This document shows, in pieces, positions 42,181 to 50,838 of a stretch of DNA of 58,521 nt; the first letter of the stretch is position 1, and every line of letters starts with the position of its first letter. The DNA lies in the NCBI RefSeq assembly GCF_916858675.1, contig NZ_CAKASM010000024.1, positions 1 to 58,521 of the forward strand, written 5' to 3'. The stretch comes from Sphingomonas sp. Leaf21 (GTDB lineage: Bacteria > Pseudomonadota > Alphaproteobacteria > Sphingomonadales > Sphingomonadaceae). Position numbers and translations under genes: made by a program. Under the pieces are notes generated by a model that saw only the letters and a list, made by a program, of their open reading frames with translations, was not told the origin of the DNA and did not search any database.

Positions 42181-44611
42181 GATACCTATATCCTTCGGGA
42201 TGCCCCCCGGTTCCCTTCCCCCCGCCCTGACCGACTGGTTCGCCGCCAAGGGCTGGCAACCGCGCACCCACCAGTTGGCGATGCTGGAGGAAGCGCGCGC
42301 GGGGCGCCACGCATTGCTGGTCGCGACGACGGGCGCGGGCAAGACGCTGGCGGGGTTCCTGCCCACCCTGACCGAGTTGATCGATGAGCCGACCGAGGGG
42401 CTTCACACCCTCTACGTCTCGCCGCTCAAGGCACTGGCGGTGGATATCCGCCGCAACCTCGTCACGCCGATCGAGGAAATGGGCCTCGACATCCGCGTCG
42501 AGACGCGCACCGGCGACACCTCGTCGGACAAGAAGGCGCGGCAACGCGTCAAGCCGCCACAGATCCTGCTGACCACGCCCGAATCGCTGTCGCTGCTGCT
42601 CAGCTACCCCGATGCGGAAACCATGTTCGCCGGGCTGAAGACCATCGTTGTCGACGAGGTCCACGCCTTCGCCACCGGCAAGCGCGGCGACCTGCTGTCC
42701 TTGTGCATGGCGCGGTTGCAGCGGCTGTCCCCCGAACTCCGCCGCGTCGCGCTGTCGGCGACGGTGGCGGACCCGGACGGCTATCGCGCCTGGCTCGCCC
42801 CCGACGGCGATATCGACGCGGTCGGCCTGGTCACCGGCGAGCCGGGCGCGCCGCCCGACATTTCGATCCTGCTGCCCGAGGACCGCATCCCCTGGGCCGG
42901 CCATTCGGGCCGCTACGCCGCCGCGCAGGTGATGCGGGTGATCGAGGCGAACCGGACCACCATCGTCTTCTGCAACACGCGCAGTCTGGCCGAGCTGATC
43001 TTCCAGGATTTGTGGAAAGCGAACGACAAGAGCCTGCCGATCGGCGTCCATCACGGTTCGCTCTCGCTGGAGGCGAGGGCGAAGGTCGAGGGCGCGATGG
43101 CGGACGGACAGCTTCGCGCACTGGTCGCGACCGCCAGCCTCGACCTGGGCGTCGACTGGGGCGATGTCGATTGCGTCATCCAGATGGGCGCGCCCAAGGG
43201 CTCGTCGCGGCTGCTCCAGCGGATCGGTCGCGCCAATCACCGGCTGGACGAATCGAGTCGCGCGATTCTCGTCCCCGGCAACCGCTTCGAATATCTGGAG
43301 GCACGCGCCGCGCTCGACGCGGTGGAGGCGGGCGAGCTGGATCCCGACCTGTTCCGCCCCGGCGCGCTCGACGTGCTGGCGCAGCATGTCATGGCCTGCG
43401 CCTGCGCCGCCCCGTTCGAGCAGGGCGCGCTGCTCGACGAGATCCGCTCGGCCATGCCCTATTCGGCGCTGGACGACGAAACGTTCGACCGGGTTCTGCG
43501 CTTCATCGCGGACGGCGGCTATGCCCTGCGCGCCTACGACAAGTTCAAGCGGCTGGTGCAGCAGGCGGACGGGACATGGCGCGTCACCCATCCGCAATTT
43601 GTCGCGCAGCATCGCCTCAACGCCGGGATCATCGTCGAGGCGACGATGCTCAAGGTCCGCTTCCGCAACGGCCGCCAGCTGGGCCGCGTCGAGGAGGGTT
43701 TCGCCGCCACCCTCGCGCCGGGCGACACCTTCTTCTTCGCGGGCTTGAGCCTGGAGGTCGAATCGATCGACGGCGAGGACCTGATCGTCCGCGCCACCTC
43801 CCGCCCCGCGCGCATCCCGACCTATGGCGGCAGCCGGATGCCGCTCTCGACCAGCCTCGCCGACCGGGTGCGCGCGTTCCTGGCCGATCGCCGCGAATGG
43901 GATCGCTTTCCGGCGGACGTGCATGACTGGCTGGAGACGCAGGACCGTCGCTCGGTCCTCCCCCGCCCCGGCCAGTTGCTGGTCGAGACCTTCCCGCGCG
44001 AGGGGCGGCATTACATGGTCGCCTATAGCTTCGAGGGGTGGAACGCGCACCAGTCGCTGGGGATGCTGATCACCCGGCGGATGGAGGCGCAGGGGCTGAA
44101 ACCGCTGGGCTTCGTCGCCAGCGACTATGCGCTGGCCTGCTATGGGCTGGAGAAGGTGGAGGATCCGGCCAGCCTGTTCTCGCCCGACATCCTCGAAAAC
44201 GAATTCGTCGACTGGGTGCAGCAGTCGCACCTTCTGAAGCGCGCCTTTCGCGAGGTCGCGGTGATCGGCGGGCTGGTCGAGCGCCAGCATCCCGGCAAGC
44301 GCAAGACCGGGCGGCAGGTGACCTTCTCGACCGACCTGATCTACGACGTGCTGCGCAAATATGAGCCCGGCCATCTGCTGCTCCAGGCGGCGTGGGACGA
44401 TGCGCGCGCGCGGATGACCGATGTGGGGCGGCTGGCGAATCTGCTCGACCGGGCGGGAGGCACGATGCTGCACGTCGATCTGGAGCGGGTGAGCCCGCTG
44501 GCGGTCCCGGTGCTGGTGCTGATCGGGCGCGAGAAGGTCGCGACGGGGAGTGCGGACGACGAGCTGCTGATCGAGGCGGAGGCGCTGGCGGCGGAGGCGA
44601 TGGGAGAGTGA
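42179..44611 (+). CDS. Ligase-associated DEXH-box helicase (Lhr-like)
   Basis: An 810-residue superfamily-2 helicase. Walker A is VATTGAGKTLAGF; the DEVH box is TIVVDEVHAFATGKRGDL; motif III SATVADPDG; motif VI LLQRIGRANHRLD. The C-terminal ~330 residues are the Lhr-type winged-helix and DUF4918-like regions (LEARAALDAVEAGELDPDLF; SEVKTGRQVTFSTDLIYDV-like end). It fits the 'ligase-associated DEXH helicase' family (TIGR04121 type). ATG 42179 and ATG 42200 (MPPGSLPPALTDWF) are both possible; neither has a good ribosome binding site. The companion ligase and PdeM endonuclease genes are absent here. Confidence 0.88.
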   Translation: MIPISFGMPPGSLPPALTDWFAAKGWQPRTHQLAMLEEARAGRHALLVATTGAGKTLAGFLPTLTELIDEPTEGLHTLYVSPLKALAVDIRRNLVTPIEEMGLDIRVETRTGDTSSDKKARQRVKPPQILLTTPESLSLLLSYPDAETMFAGLKTIVVDEVHAFATGKRGDLLSLCMARLQRLSPELRRVALSATVADPDGYRAWLAPDGDIDAVGLVTGEPGAPPDISILLPEDRIPWAGHSGRYAAAQVMRVIEANRTTIVFCNTRSLAELIFQDLWKANDKSLPIGVHHGSLSLEARAKVEGAMADGQLRALVATASLDLGVDWGDVDCVIQMGAPKGSSRLLQRIGRANHRLDESSRAILVPGNRFEYLEARAALDAVEAGELDPDLFRPGALDVLAQHVMACACAAPFEQGALLDEIRSAMPYSALDDETFDRVLRFIADGGYALRAYDKFKRLVQQADGTWRVTHPQFVAQHRLNAGIIVEATMLKVRFRNGRQLGRVEEGFAATLAPGDTFFFAGLSLEVESIDGEDLIVRATSRPARIPTYGGSRMPLSTSLADRVRAFLADRREWDRFPADVHDWLETQDRRSVLPRPGQLLVETFPREGRHYMVAYSFEGWNAHQSLGMLITRRMEAQGLKPLGFVASDYALACYGLEKVEDPASLFSPDILENEFVDWVQQSHLLKRAFREVAVIGGLVERQHPGKRKTGRQVTFSTDLIYDVLRKYEPGHLLLQAAWDDARARMTDVGRLANLLDRAGGTMLHVDLERVSPLAVPVLVLIGREKVATGSADDELLIEAEALAAEAMGE

Positions 44612-44616
44612 GGCCC

Positions 44617-44655
44617 GTGGCCTTCGACTTCGCTCAGGCTGAAGTCGAAGGCCAC
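44617..44655. repeat. Perfect palindrome of the CTTCGAC family after the helicase gene
   Basis: GTGGCCTTCGACTTC / GAAGTCGAAGGCCAC, a perfect 15-base stem with a nine-base loop, five bases after the stop codon. It may also act as a transcript end. Related to 24569-24609 and 55423-55460. Confidence 0.7.
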
Positions 44656-44678
44656 GCCCCACCCTCGCCTCTGGCCGC

Positions 44679-44785
44679 GCCCCTCCCGCTGGCGGGAGGG
44701 GATGGGGGAGGGCACCGGGTCTCATAGAGACCAGCCCCCGTGGCTCTTGCCCCTCCCCAACCCCTCCCCCTGCCGGGAGAGGGGC
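44679..44785. repeat. GC-rich inverted repeat between helicase and relA/spoT
   Basis: GCCCCTCCCGCTGGCGGGAG opens and CCGGGAGAGGGGC closes a ~107-base stretch with nested palindromes (GGTCTC/GAGACC at its centre; CCCCTCCCC runs). It resembles the other GC-rich intergenic repeats in style but not in exact sequence. It fills most of the 264 bases before the RelA/SpoT start. Confidence 0.55.
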
Positions 44786-44875
44786 TTAAGAAGAAAGGGG
44801 CGTAAGAAGACCTCGATCACCCTGATCGCATCAAAAATGTTGCAATGCCCATCCCTACCACGCAAATCTGATATC

Positions 44876-46975
44876 GTGCTCCGCCAGTATGAACTCGTCG
44901 ACCGCGTGCTCGACTACGACCCCCAGGCCGATGAGGCGCTGCTCAACCGCGCCTATGTCTTTTCGATGAAGGCGCATGGCAGCCAGAAGCGGGCTTCGGG
45001 CGATCCCTATTTCAGCCATCCGATCGAGGTGGCGGGCATCCTGACCGACCTGAATCTGGATGACGAGACGATCGCGACCGCCATCCTGCACGACACGATC
45101 GAGGACACGGTCGCCACCTATGACGAGATCGAGCGGCTGTTCGGTCCCAATGTCGCGCGGCTGGTCGACGGCGTCACCAAGCTGTCCAAGATCGAGGCGC
45201 AGACCGAGAGCGAGCGCGCCGCCGAGAATCTGCGCAAGTTCCTGCTCGCCATGTCGGACGATATCCGCGTCCTGCTGGTGAAGCTGGCCGATCGTCTCCA
45301 CAATATGCGCACCCTCCATCACATCGCGAAGCCGGAGAAGCGCCGCCGCATCGCGAAGGAGACGATGGACATCTATGCCCCGCTCGCCGAGCGGATCGGC
45401 ATGTACGAGTTCATGAAGGAGATGCAGATGCTCGCCTTCCAGCAACTCGAACCCGAAGCCTATGAATCGATCTCGCTTCGCCTCGCCCAGATGAAGGAAG
45501 GCGGCGGCGACCGGATTTCCAAGATCGCCTCGGGGCTCAGGCTGCTGATGTCGCGCGGCGGGGTCGATGCCGACGTGACGGGGCGCGAGAAGTCCGCCTT
45601 CTCGATCTTCCGCAAGATGAACGAGCGGCACATCAGCTTCGAGCAACTGTCCGACGTCATGGCCTTCCGCGCGATCGTGCCGACCGAGGAGGATTGCTAC
45701 CGCGCGCTGGGGCTGATCCATCGCCGCTGGCCGATGGTGCCGGGGCGGTTCAAGGATTATATCTCCACCCCCAAGCGCAACGGATACCGCTCGCTGCACA
45801 CCAGCGTGATCCATGCCGACAATGCGCGTATCGAGATCCAGATCCGCACGCCCGAGATGCATGCCGAGGCCGATTACGGCCTGGCCGCGCACTGGACCTA
45901 CAAGCAGGCGACCCGCCATGACGCGCAGGTCAGCTGGATTCGCGATCTGGTCGAGATCCTCGACACCTCGGACAGCCCCGAGGAGCTGATCGAACATACG
46001 AAGATGGCGATGTACCAGGATCGCATCTTCGCCTTCACCCCCAAGGGCGAGCTGATCCAGCTGCCCAAAGGCGCCACGCCGATCGACTTCGCCTATGCGG
46101 TCCACACCGATCTGGGCGACCAGGCGGTGGGCGCCAAGCTGAACGGCCGCGTCGTGCCGCTGTCGACCGTCATCTCGAACGGCGACCAGGTGCAGATATT
46201 GCGCTCGGCGGGACAGACGCCGCAGGCCAACTGGCTGAACCTGGCCATCACCGGCAAGGCGCTGGCCGCGATCCGCCGTCACCTCCGCCATGCCGAACGC
46301 GCCGAGCAGGTGACGCTCGGCACCAAGCTGTACGAGGATATCGTCCGGCGGCTTCCGGCCCAGATCGGGCCCGACGCGCTGACCCATGCGCTCCAGCGGT
46401 TGAAGATGCCCGACGAGGCGCATCTGATGATCGCCATCGCCCGGCGTACCCTGTCCGACGCGGCGGTCATGGAGGCGCTGATGCCCGGCTCGGCGGGTGC
46501 GGATGTCGCCGCGCTGCCGCCGCAGTCTAGCGCCATCTCGATCAAGGGGCTGACCCCCGGCGTCGCCTATGACCTGGCGCAATGCTGCCATCCGGTGCCC
46601 GGCGACCGGATCGTCGGCCTTCGCCGCCCCGATGCGGGGATCGAGGTGCACGCCATCCAGTGCCCGGTGCTCGCCGAACTGGCCGATCGCTCGGACGAGG
46701 AAACCGACTGGGTCGACGTCTCCTGGGGCGACGACAGCGAGGGCGCGACCGCGCGCATCTCCGTCATGGTCAAGAACGAACCCGGCGCGCTGGGCATCCT
46801 GGCGACGATCATCGGCCAACATAAGGCCAACATCATCAACGTCCGGCTGGACACGCGCGACACGCGTTTCCACACCAACCTGATCGATGTCGAGGTGCAC
46901 GACCTGCAACATCTGATGCGCCTGATGGCGGCGCTTCGGGCGGCGGACGTGGTGAGTTCGGTCGAGCGGGTCTGA
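44876..46975 (+). CDS. Bifunctional (p)ppGpp synthetase/hydrolase RelA/SpoT (Rsh)
   Basis: A 699-residue stringent-response enzyme. The HD hydrolase domain is intact (SHPIEVAGILTDLNL; ILHDTIEDT; KLADRLHNMRTL). The synthetase domain has RFKDYISTPKRNGYRSLHTS and EIQIRTPEMHAEADYGLAAH. A TGS domain (IFAFTPKGELIQLPKGATPI) and a C-terminal ACT domain (ISVMVKNEPGALGILATIIG) follow. As in most alphaproteobacteria, one enzyme both makes and degrades (p)ppGpp. GTG 44876 gives the start MLRQYELV usual for this group; ATG 44837 would add 13 residues. The longer frame from 44702 reads repeat DNA. Confidence 0.93.
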   Translation: MLRQYELVDRVLDYDPQADEALLNRAYVFSMKAHGSQKRASGDPYFSHPIEVAGILTDLNLDDETIATAILHDTIEDTVATYDEIERLFGPNVARLVDGVTKLSKIEAQTESERAAENLRKFLLAMSDDIRVLLVKLADRLHNMRTLHHIAKPEKRRRIAKETMDIYAPLAERIGMYEFMKEMQMLAFQQLEPEAYESISLRLAQMKEGGGDRISKIASGLRLLMSRGGVDADVTGREKSAFSIFRKMNERHISFEQLSDVMAFRAIVPTEEDCYRALGLIHRRWPMVPGRFKDYISTPKRNGYRSLHTSVIHADNARIEIQIRTPEMHAEADYGLAAHWTYKQATRHDAQVSWIRDLVEILDTSDSPEELIEHTKMAMYQDRIFAFTPKGELIQLPKGATPIDFAYAVHTDLGDQAVGAKLNGRVVPLSTVISNGDQVQILRSAGQTPQANWLNLAITGKALAAIRRHLRHAERAEQVTLGTKLYEDIVRRLPAQIGPDALTHALQRLKMPDEAHLMIAIARRTLSDAAVMEALMPGSAGADVAALPPQSSAISIKGLTPGVAYDLAQCCHPVPGDRIVGLRRPDAGIEVHAIQCPVLAELADRSDEETDWVDVSWGDDSEGATARISVMVKNEPGALGILATIIGQHKANIINVRLDTRDTRFHTNLIDVEVHDLQHLMRLMAALRAADVVSSVERV

Positions 46976-47114
46976 TCGTTCCTCCCCTCCCGGAGCACGC
47001 CTGGGGAGGATCGGGGCGCCGCTCATCATGACGCCGGAATGACGCCGCCGTAACAAAATACTGGAACCCACGCGCGCAACGCGCTTTGGAAAGCTCGAAC
47101 AGGGGAGCCTCCAT

Positions 47115-48530
47115 ATGCGTTTCGCCACCGCCACCGCCATATTCGCACTGATCGCCACGCCCGTCGTCGCCCAGCAGACCCGGTCGATCTCCGCCTCCGA
47201 CAAGGCACAGGGGGCGCAGGCCAATCCCGAACTCGTCAAGCAATATGGCGGCCGCTACACCGGCCCGCAGGCGGCGTTCGTCGAACGGGTCGGCAAGCGG
47301 GTCGCGGTCCAGTCGGGCCTGTCGGGCGCGCAGAGCGACTTCACCGTCACGACGCTCAACTCGCCGGTCGAGAATGCCTTCGCCATCCCCGGCGGCTATA
47401 TCTACGTCACCCGCCAGCTCCTCGCGCTGATGAATTCGGAGGCCGAACTGGCCTCGGTGCTGGGGCACGAGGTCGGCCATGTCGCCGCGCGGCATTCGCA
47501 GAGCCGCAACACCCGCTCGACCATCGGATCGATCCTGGCGGCGGGCGCGGGGTTGCTGACGGGCAGCAATGTCGCCACCCAGCTGGTCGGCACCGGCGCG
47601 CAGCTCTACACGCTGAAATACGGCCGCGATCAGGAGTATCAGGCGGATGGCCTGGGCATCCGCTACATGACCGCCGCCGGGTACGACCCTTATGCCTCGG
47701 CCGACATGCTCGCCTCGCTGGCGGCATCGAGCAACCTTGCCGCGCGCACGGCGGGCAAGGAGGCGAACGCCGTACCGACCTGGGCCTCGACCCACCCCAA
47801 CAGCGCCGACCGGGTTCGCCGCGCCGCCGCCCTGGCGAAGCAGACCGGCCGCCCCGAAACGACGCCGCCACAGGATATCGCCTTTCTGCGGATGCTCGAC
47901 GGCATGACCTATGGCGACGACCCCAAGGAGGGGATCGTCGACGGCCGGAGCTTCCGCCATCCCGGCCTCAAGCTCCGCTTCACGGCCCCGGACGGCTATG
48001 CCATCGCGAATGGCAGCGACGCCGTGACGATCGTCGGTCAGGGCGGGCAGGCCGAGATGCGGCTGGGCCAGGGGACCGACCTGACCCAGGCGATCAGCCA
48101 GCGCTTCGGCCAGCTCGGCACCGGCGCGCCGACCGGTACGCTCCAGAACGGCACCGCCAACGGCATTCCCTATGCCTGGGTGACGACCCGCGCCTCGGCC
48201 AGCAATCGTGCGGTCGATGCGACGGTGGTCGCCTATCGCTTCCCGTCCGCCGTCTATACCTTCACGCTGGTGACTCCCGCCGGTTCGGGTATCGGCCCGT
48301 TCCTGCCGCTTCTCGCCTCGGTCGCGCCGCTGTCGACGGCGGAGGCGAATGCCATTCGCGGCAAGCGGATCAGCATCGTGGCGGTGAAGCCCGGCGACAC
48401 GATCGACGGCCTCTCGGCACGCATGGCCTATCCGGACTACCGGCGCGAGCGGTTCGTGACGCTCAATGGCCTCGATCCCGAACAACCGCTGACGCCGGGC
48501 CGTCTGGTCAAACTCGTCGTCAACGGGTGA
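47115..48530 (+). CDS. M48-family metalloprotease with C-terminal LysM-like domain
   Basis: A 471-residue secreted Zn protease. Signal peptide MRFATATAIFALIATPVVAQ; Zn motif HEVGH at residues 118-122, with the third ligand Glu in GRDQEYQADGLGIRYM. After the protease domain a ~150-residue region of unknown fold follows, then a LysM-like end (IVAVKPGDTIDGLSARM; RFVTLNGLDPEQPLTPGRLV), suggesting peptidoglycan anchoring. BepA/YfgC-like proteases of this kind work on outer-membrane protein assembly; that role is inference. Ribosome binding site GGGGAG. Confidence 0.88.
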   Translation: MRFATATAIFALIATPVVAQQTRSISASDKAQGAQANPELVKQYGGRYTGPQAAFVERVGKRVAVQSGLSGAQSDFTVTTLNSPVENAFAIPGGYIYVTRQLLALMNSEAELASVLGHEVGHVAARHSQSRNTRSTIGSILAAGAGLLTGSNVATQLVGTGAQLYTLKYGRDQEYQADGLGIRYMTAAGYDPYASADMLASLAASSNLAARTAGKEANAVPTWASTHPNSADRVRRAAALAKQTGRPETTPPQDIAFLRMLDGMTYGDDPKEGIVDGRSFRHPGLKLRFTAPDGYAIANGSDAVTIVGQGGQAEMRLGQGTDLTQAISQRFGQLGTGAPTGTLQNGTANGIPYAWVTTRASASNRAVDATVVAYRFPSAVYTFTLVTPAGSGIGPFLPLLASVAPLSTAEANAIRGKRISIVAVKPGDTIDGLSARMAYPDYRRERFVTLNGLDPEQPLTPGRLVKLVVNG

Positions 48531-48564
48531 CGGACGCGCCCGACGCCGCTAAACCGGCAGCGTC

Positions 48565-49557
48565 ATGAAGCGCCCTGCCCTGTCCGTCGTCGTTCCCTGC
48601 TATAACGAAGCCGCCTGCCTGGACGTGCTCCACGCCCGGATCGCGGGCGCGGCGCGCGCGGCGGTCGGCGAGGATTACGAGATCGTCCTGATCAACGACG
48701 GCTCGCGCGACGATAGCTGGCCGGTGATGCAGCGGCTGGCCGCCGCCGACCCGCATCTGGTCGCGATCAACCTGTCGCGCAACCACGGCCACCAGCTCGC
48801 GCTGACCGCCGGGCTGGACCTGTGCGCGGGCGAGCAGATCCTGATCATCGACGCCGACCTTCAGGATCCGCCCGAATTGCTGACCGACATGCGCGCGACC
48901 ATGGCGGCGCAGGGTGCCGACGTGGTCTATGCGGTGCGTCGCAAGCGGGCGGGCGAAACGCTGTTCAAAAAGGCGACGGCGGCGATCTTCTACCGGATGC
49001 TCGACCGGCTGACCGACACGCCGATCCCGCTCGACACGGGCGATTTCCGCCTGATGAGCCGCAGGGCGCTCGATGCGCTGCAATCGCTTCCCGAACAGGC
49101 GCGCTTCATTCGCGGGATGGTCGCCTGGGTCGGTTTCCGCCAGGTCCCCTTCCCCTATGACCGCGCCGAGCGTCATGCGGGGGAGACGCATTATCCGCTG
49201 GGCAAGATGATCGCGCTCGCCTTCGACGCGGTGACCGGCTTCTCGACGGCACCTTTACGCTGGGCGAGCCATATCGGGCTGGCGCTGACCGGCGCGTCGC
49301 TGCTGCTGCTGGTCTATATCGCGATCGGCTGGCTGACGGGCACGGCGGTGCAGGGCTGGACCTCGACCATGCTCGTGACGGTCGTGCTGGGCGCGGTGCA
49401 GATGTTCGTGCTGGGCATGATCGGCGAATATCTGGGGCGGCTCTATATCGAGTCGAAGCGGCGGCCGCTCTATCTGGTCGCCGATGTGGCCGGCCCGGTG
49501 CAGGGCCACGCGCGGCTGGGATACAGCGCGCATGAGGGGGCGAAGGATCCGGCCTGA
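48565..49557 (+). CDS. Polyprenyl-phosphate glycosyltransferase (GtrB/DPM-like)
   Basis: A 330-residue family-2 glycosyltransferase. Catalytic domain: LSVVVPCYNEAACLDVLHAR, INDGSRDDSW, and DxD in LIIDADLQDPPELL (~93). Two C-terminal membrane helices (IGLALTGASLLLLVYIAIGW; TSTMLVTVVLGAVQMFVLGM) and the motif GMIGEYLGRLYIESKRRPLY mark the GtrB/ArnC/DPM1 group, which loads a sugar onto undecaprenyl phosphate. No flippase (GtrA) or dedicated transferase is adjacent, so its product is unknown. Confidence 0.88.
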   Translation: MKRPALSVVVPCYNEAACLDVLHARIAGAARAAVGEDYEIVLINDGSRDDSWPVMQRLAAADPHLVAINLSRNHGHQLALTAGLDLCAGEQILIIDADLQDPPELLTDMRATMAAQGADVVYAVRRKRAGETLFKKATAAIFYRMLDRLTDTPIPLDTGDFRLMSRRALDALQSLPEQARFIRGMVAWVGFRQVPFPYDRAERHAGETHYPLGKMIALAFDAVTGFSTAPLRWASHIGLALTGASLLLLVYIAIGWLTGTAVQGWTSTMLVTVVLGAVQMFVLGMIGEYLGRLYIESKRRPLYLVADVAGPVQGHARLGYSAHEGAKDPA

Positions 49558-49560
49558 CGC

Positions 49561-49747
49561 TTATCGCGACGGCCAGGTCCAGCGCGGGCGTTCGGCATCC
49601 TCGACCAGCGGGGCGGCGTGCGACCCCACGATGATCTGGCACCGCGCCGAGGCCTTCAGGATCAGCCGGGCGAGTGGCGCCAGCAGGTCGGGATGCAGCC
49701 TCGCCTCGGGTTCGTCGAGGATCATCAGCTCGGGTGCCGACCAAGAC
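49561..49747 (-). pseudogene. C-terminal remnant of an AAA/RecF-like ATPase
   Basis: The minus frame ending at TAA (49563-49561) encodes about 58 residues: the Walker B stretch ELMILDEPEARLHPDLLAPL, then QIIVGSHAAPLVED, a D-loop and switch-His pattern of RecF/SMC-type AAA ATPases. Upstream, homology stops near 49747 and a stop codon follows within 40 bases, with no Walker A or start codon. The 5' ~80-85% of the gene is gone, replaced by the leader of the hydrolase gene. Confidence 0.75.
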
Positions 49748-49830
49748 GCTGTCCAGCGAGGCGCGCGATCAGCCTCCGTTCAGCAGAGGCCGCGCTTACA
49801 AGGGATCCCGGACAGGAAAAGGTCGTGGCG

Positions 49831-50634
49831 ATGCGTTGGGCGAAACTCTTGCTGCTAGCGGGTCTGGTCGGCGGTCCGCTGGCCCTATCCGGACCCGGCC
49901 GGGCGCAGGACCGGACGATCGCCACCCGCGTCATCGACATGCCCCGGCCGAACGGGGCCGATCAGCGGGTCCTGCTGTCGATGCCCGTCCATCCGCGCGG
50001 GATGATCCTGATGCTGCCGGGAGGCGCGGGCGATATCGGGATCGAACGCGACGGGACGCTGCGGCATGGCGACAATTTCGTCGTGCGGGCTCACGGGCTG
50101 TGGAACGCCCGGGGTTACGGCGTGCTGATCCCCGATGCGCTGGGCCACGCCAATATGCGGGGGCGGCGCAGTTCGCCCGGCTATGCGCGGGTGATCGGCG
50201 ATCTGGTGGCGCTGGCGCATCGTGAAGGGACGGGACCGGTCTTCCTGCTCGGCACCAGCCAGGGATCGGTCGCGGCGATGAACGGCGCGGCCCATGCCGC
50301 ACCGGGCAGTATCGCCGGGGTGGTGCTGACCGAATCGGTGTCGGTGATGGGCGGCAGCCACGAGACGGTGTTCGACGCCGATCCGGCGGGCGTGACCGTG
50401 CCGGCGCTGGTGATCGCGAACAGCGATGACGCCTGCAAGGTCGCCTCGCCCGACAATGCCTCGCGGATCGCCACCGCGATGAAGCACAGTCCGATGGTGC
50501 AGGTGATCGCCGTGTCGGGCGGGGTGACCCGGTCGGACAATCCCTGCGGGTCGCTGACGCCGCATGGCTATTATGGGATCGAGGACAAGGTGGTGGGGGT
50601 GATCGCCCGCTGGATGGATTTGCGGTCGCGGTGA
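49831..50634 (+). CDS. Secreted alpha/beta-hydrolase
   Basis: A 267-residue hydrolase. Signal peptide MRWAKLLLLAGLVGGPLALS; oxyanion region LMLPGGAGDIGI; nucleophile elbow GTSQGS with Ser 143; acid in LVIANSDDACKVASP; final His candidate in TPHGYYG. Fold and residues are as in periplasmic esterase-like proteins of proteobacteria; the substrate is unknown. ATG 49831 is chosen since upstream codons run into the ATPase remnant. A leader of about 85 bases separates it from the remnant. Confidence 0.78.
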   Translation: MRWAKLLLLAGLVGGPLALSGPGRAQDRTIATRVIDMPRPNGADQRVLLSMPVHPRGMILMLPGGAGDIGIERDGTLRHGDNFVVRAHGLWNARGYGVLIPDALGHANMRGRRSSPGYARVIGDLVALAHREGTGPVFLLGTSQGSVAAMNGAAHAAPGSIAGVVLTESVSVMGGSHETVFDADPAGVTVPALVIANSDDACKVASPDNASRIATAMKHSPMVQVIAVSGGVTRSDNPCGSLTPHGYYGIEDKVVGVIARWMDLRSR

Positions 50635-50647
50635 GGCTGGGCCCCAT

Positions 50648-50773
50648 GCCCCTCCACCATCCTTCGGATGGTCCCCCTCCCCAAGCATAGCTTGGGGAGG
50701 AATGGGTGCGCAAATCCTCCCCTTCTTTGATGGGGAGGGGGACCGCCCGGCGCAGCCGGGTGGTGGAGGGGCA
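50648..50773. repeat. Paired palindromic repeat, copy B (~126 bp)
   Basis: Inverted ~60-bp units, here in the opposite order to copies A and C: GCCCCTCCACC...GGTCCCCCTCCCC-AAGC first, then TCCTCCCC...GGGGAGGGGGACC...GGTGGAGGGGC. Fills the 204-base gap between the hydrolase (convergent) and pnp. Confidence 0.72.
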
Positions 50774-50838
50774 CTCCCTTCCAACGAAAAAGGGCCCGGA
50801 GTTTCCCCCGAGCCCCTTTCCTACCTCACGGCAGTGGA

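Noticed and set aside
42146..44725. An 859-residue minus-strand open frame opposite the helicase gene
   Set aside because: Composed of Arg/Gln/His/Gly-rich, family-less sequence; it exists because high-GC third positions rarely form stops on the opposite strand.
44702..44875. N-terminal extension of RelA/SpoT from ATG 44702
   Set aside because: The added residues are encoded by repeat DNA (PNPSPCRERGLRRKGRKK); GTG 44876 gives the usual start MLRQYELV.
49618..49830. N-terminal extension of the alpha/beta hydrolase from 49618
   Set aside because: It would read through the antisense of the ATPase remnant and hide the clear signal peptide starting at 49831.
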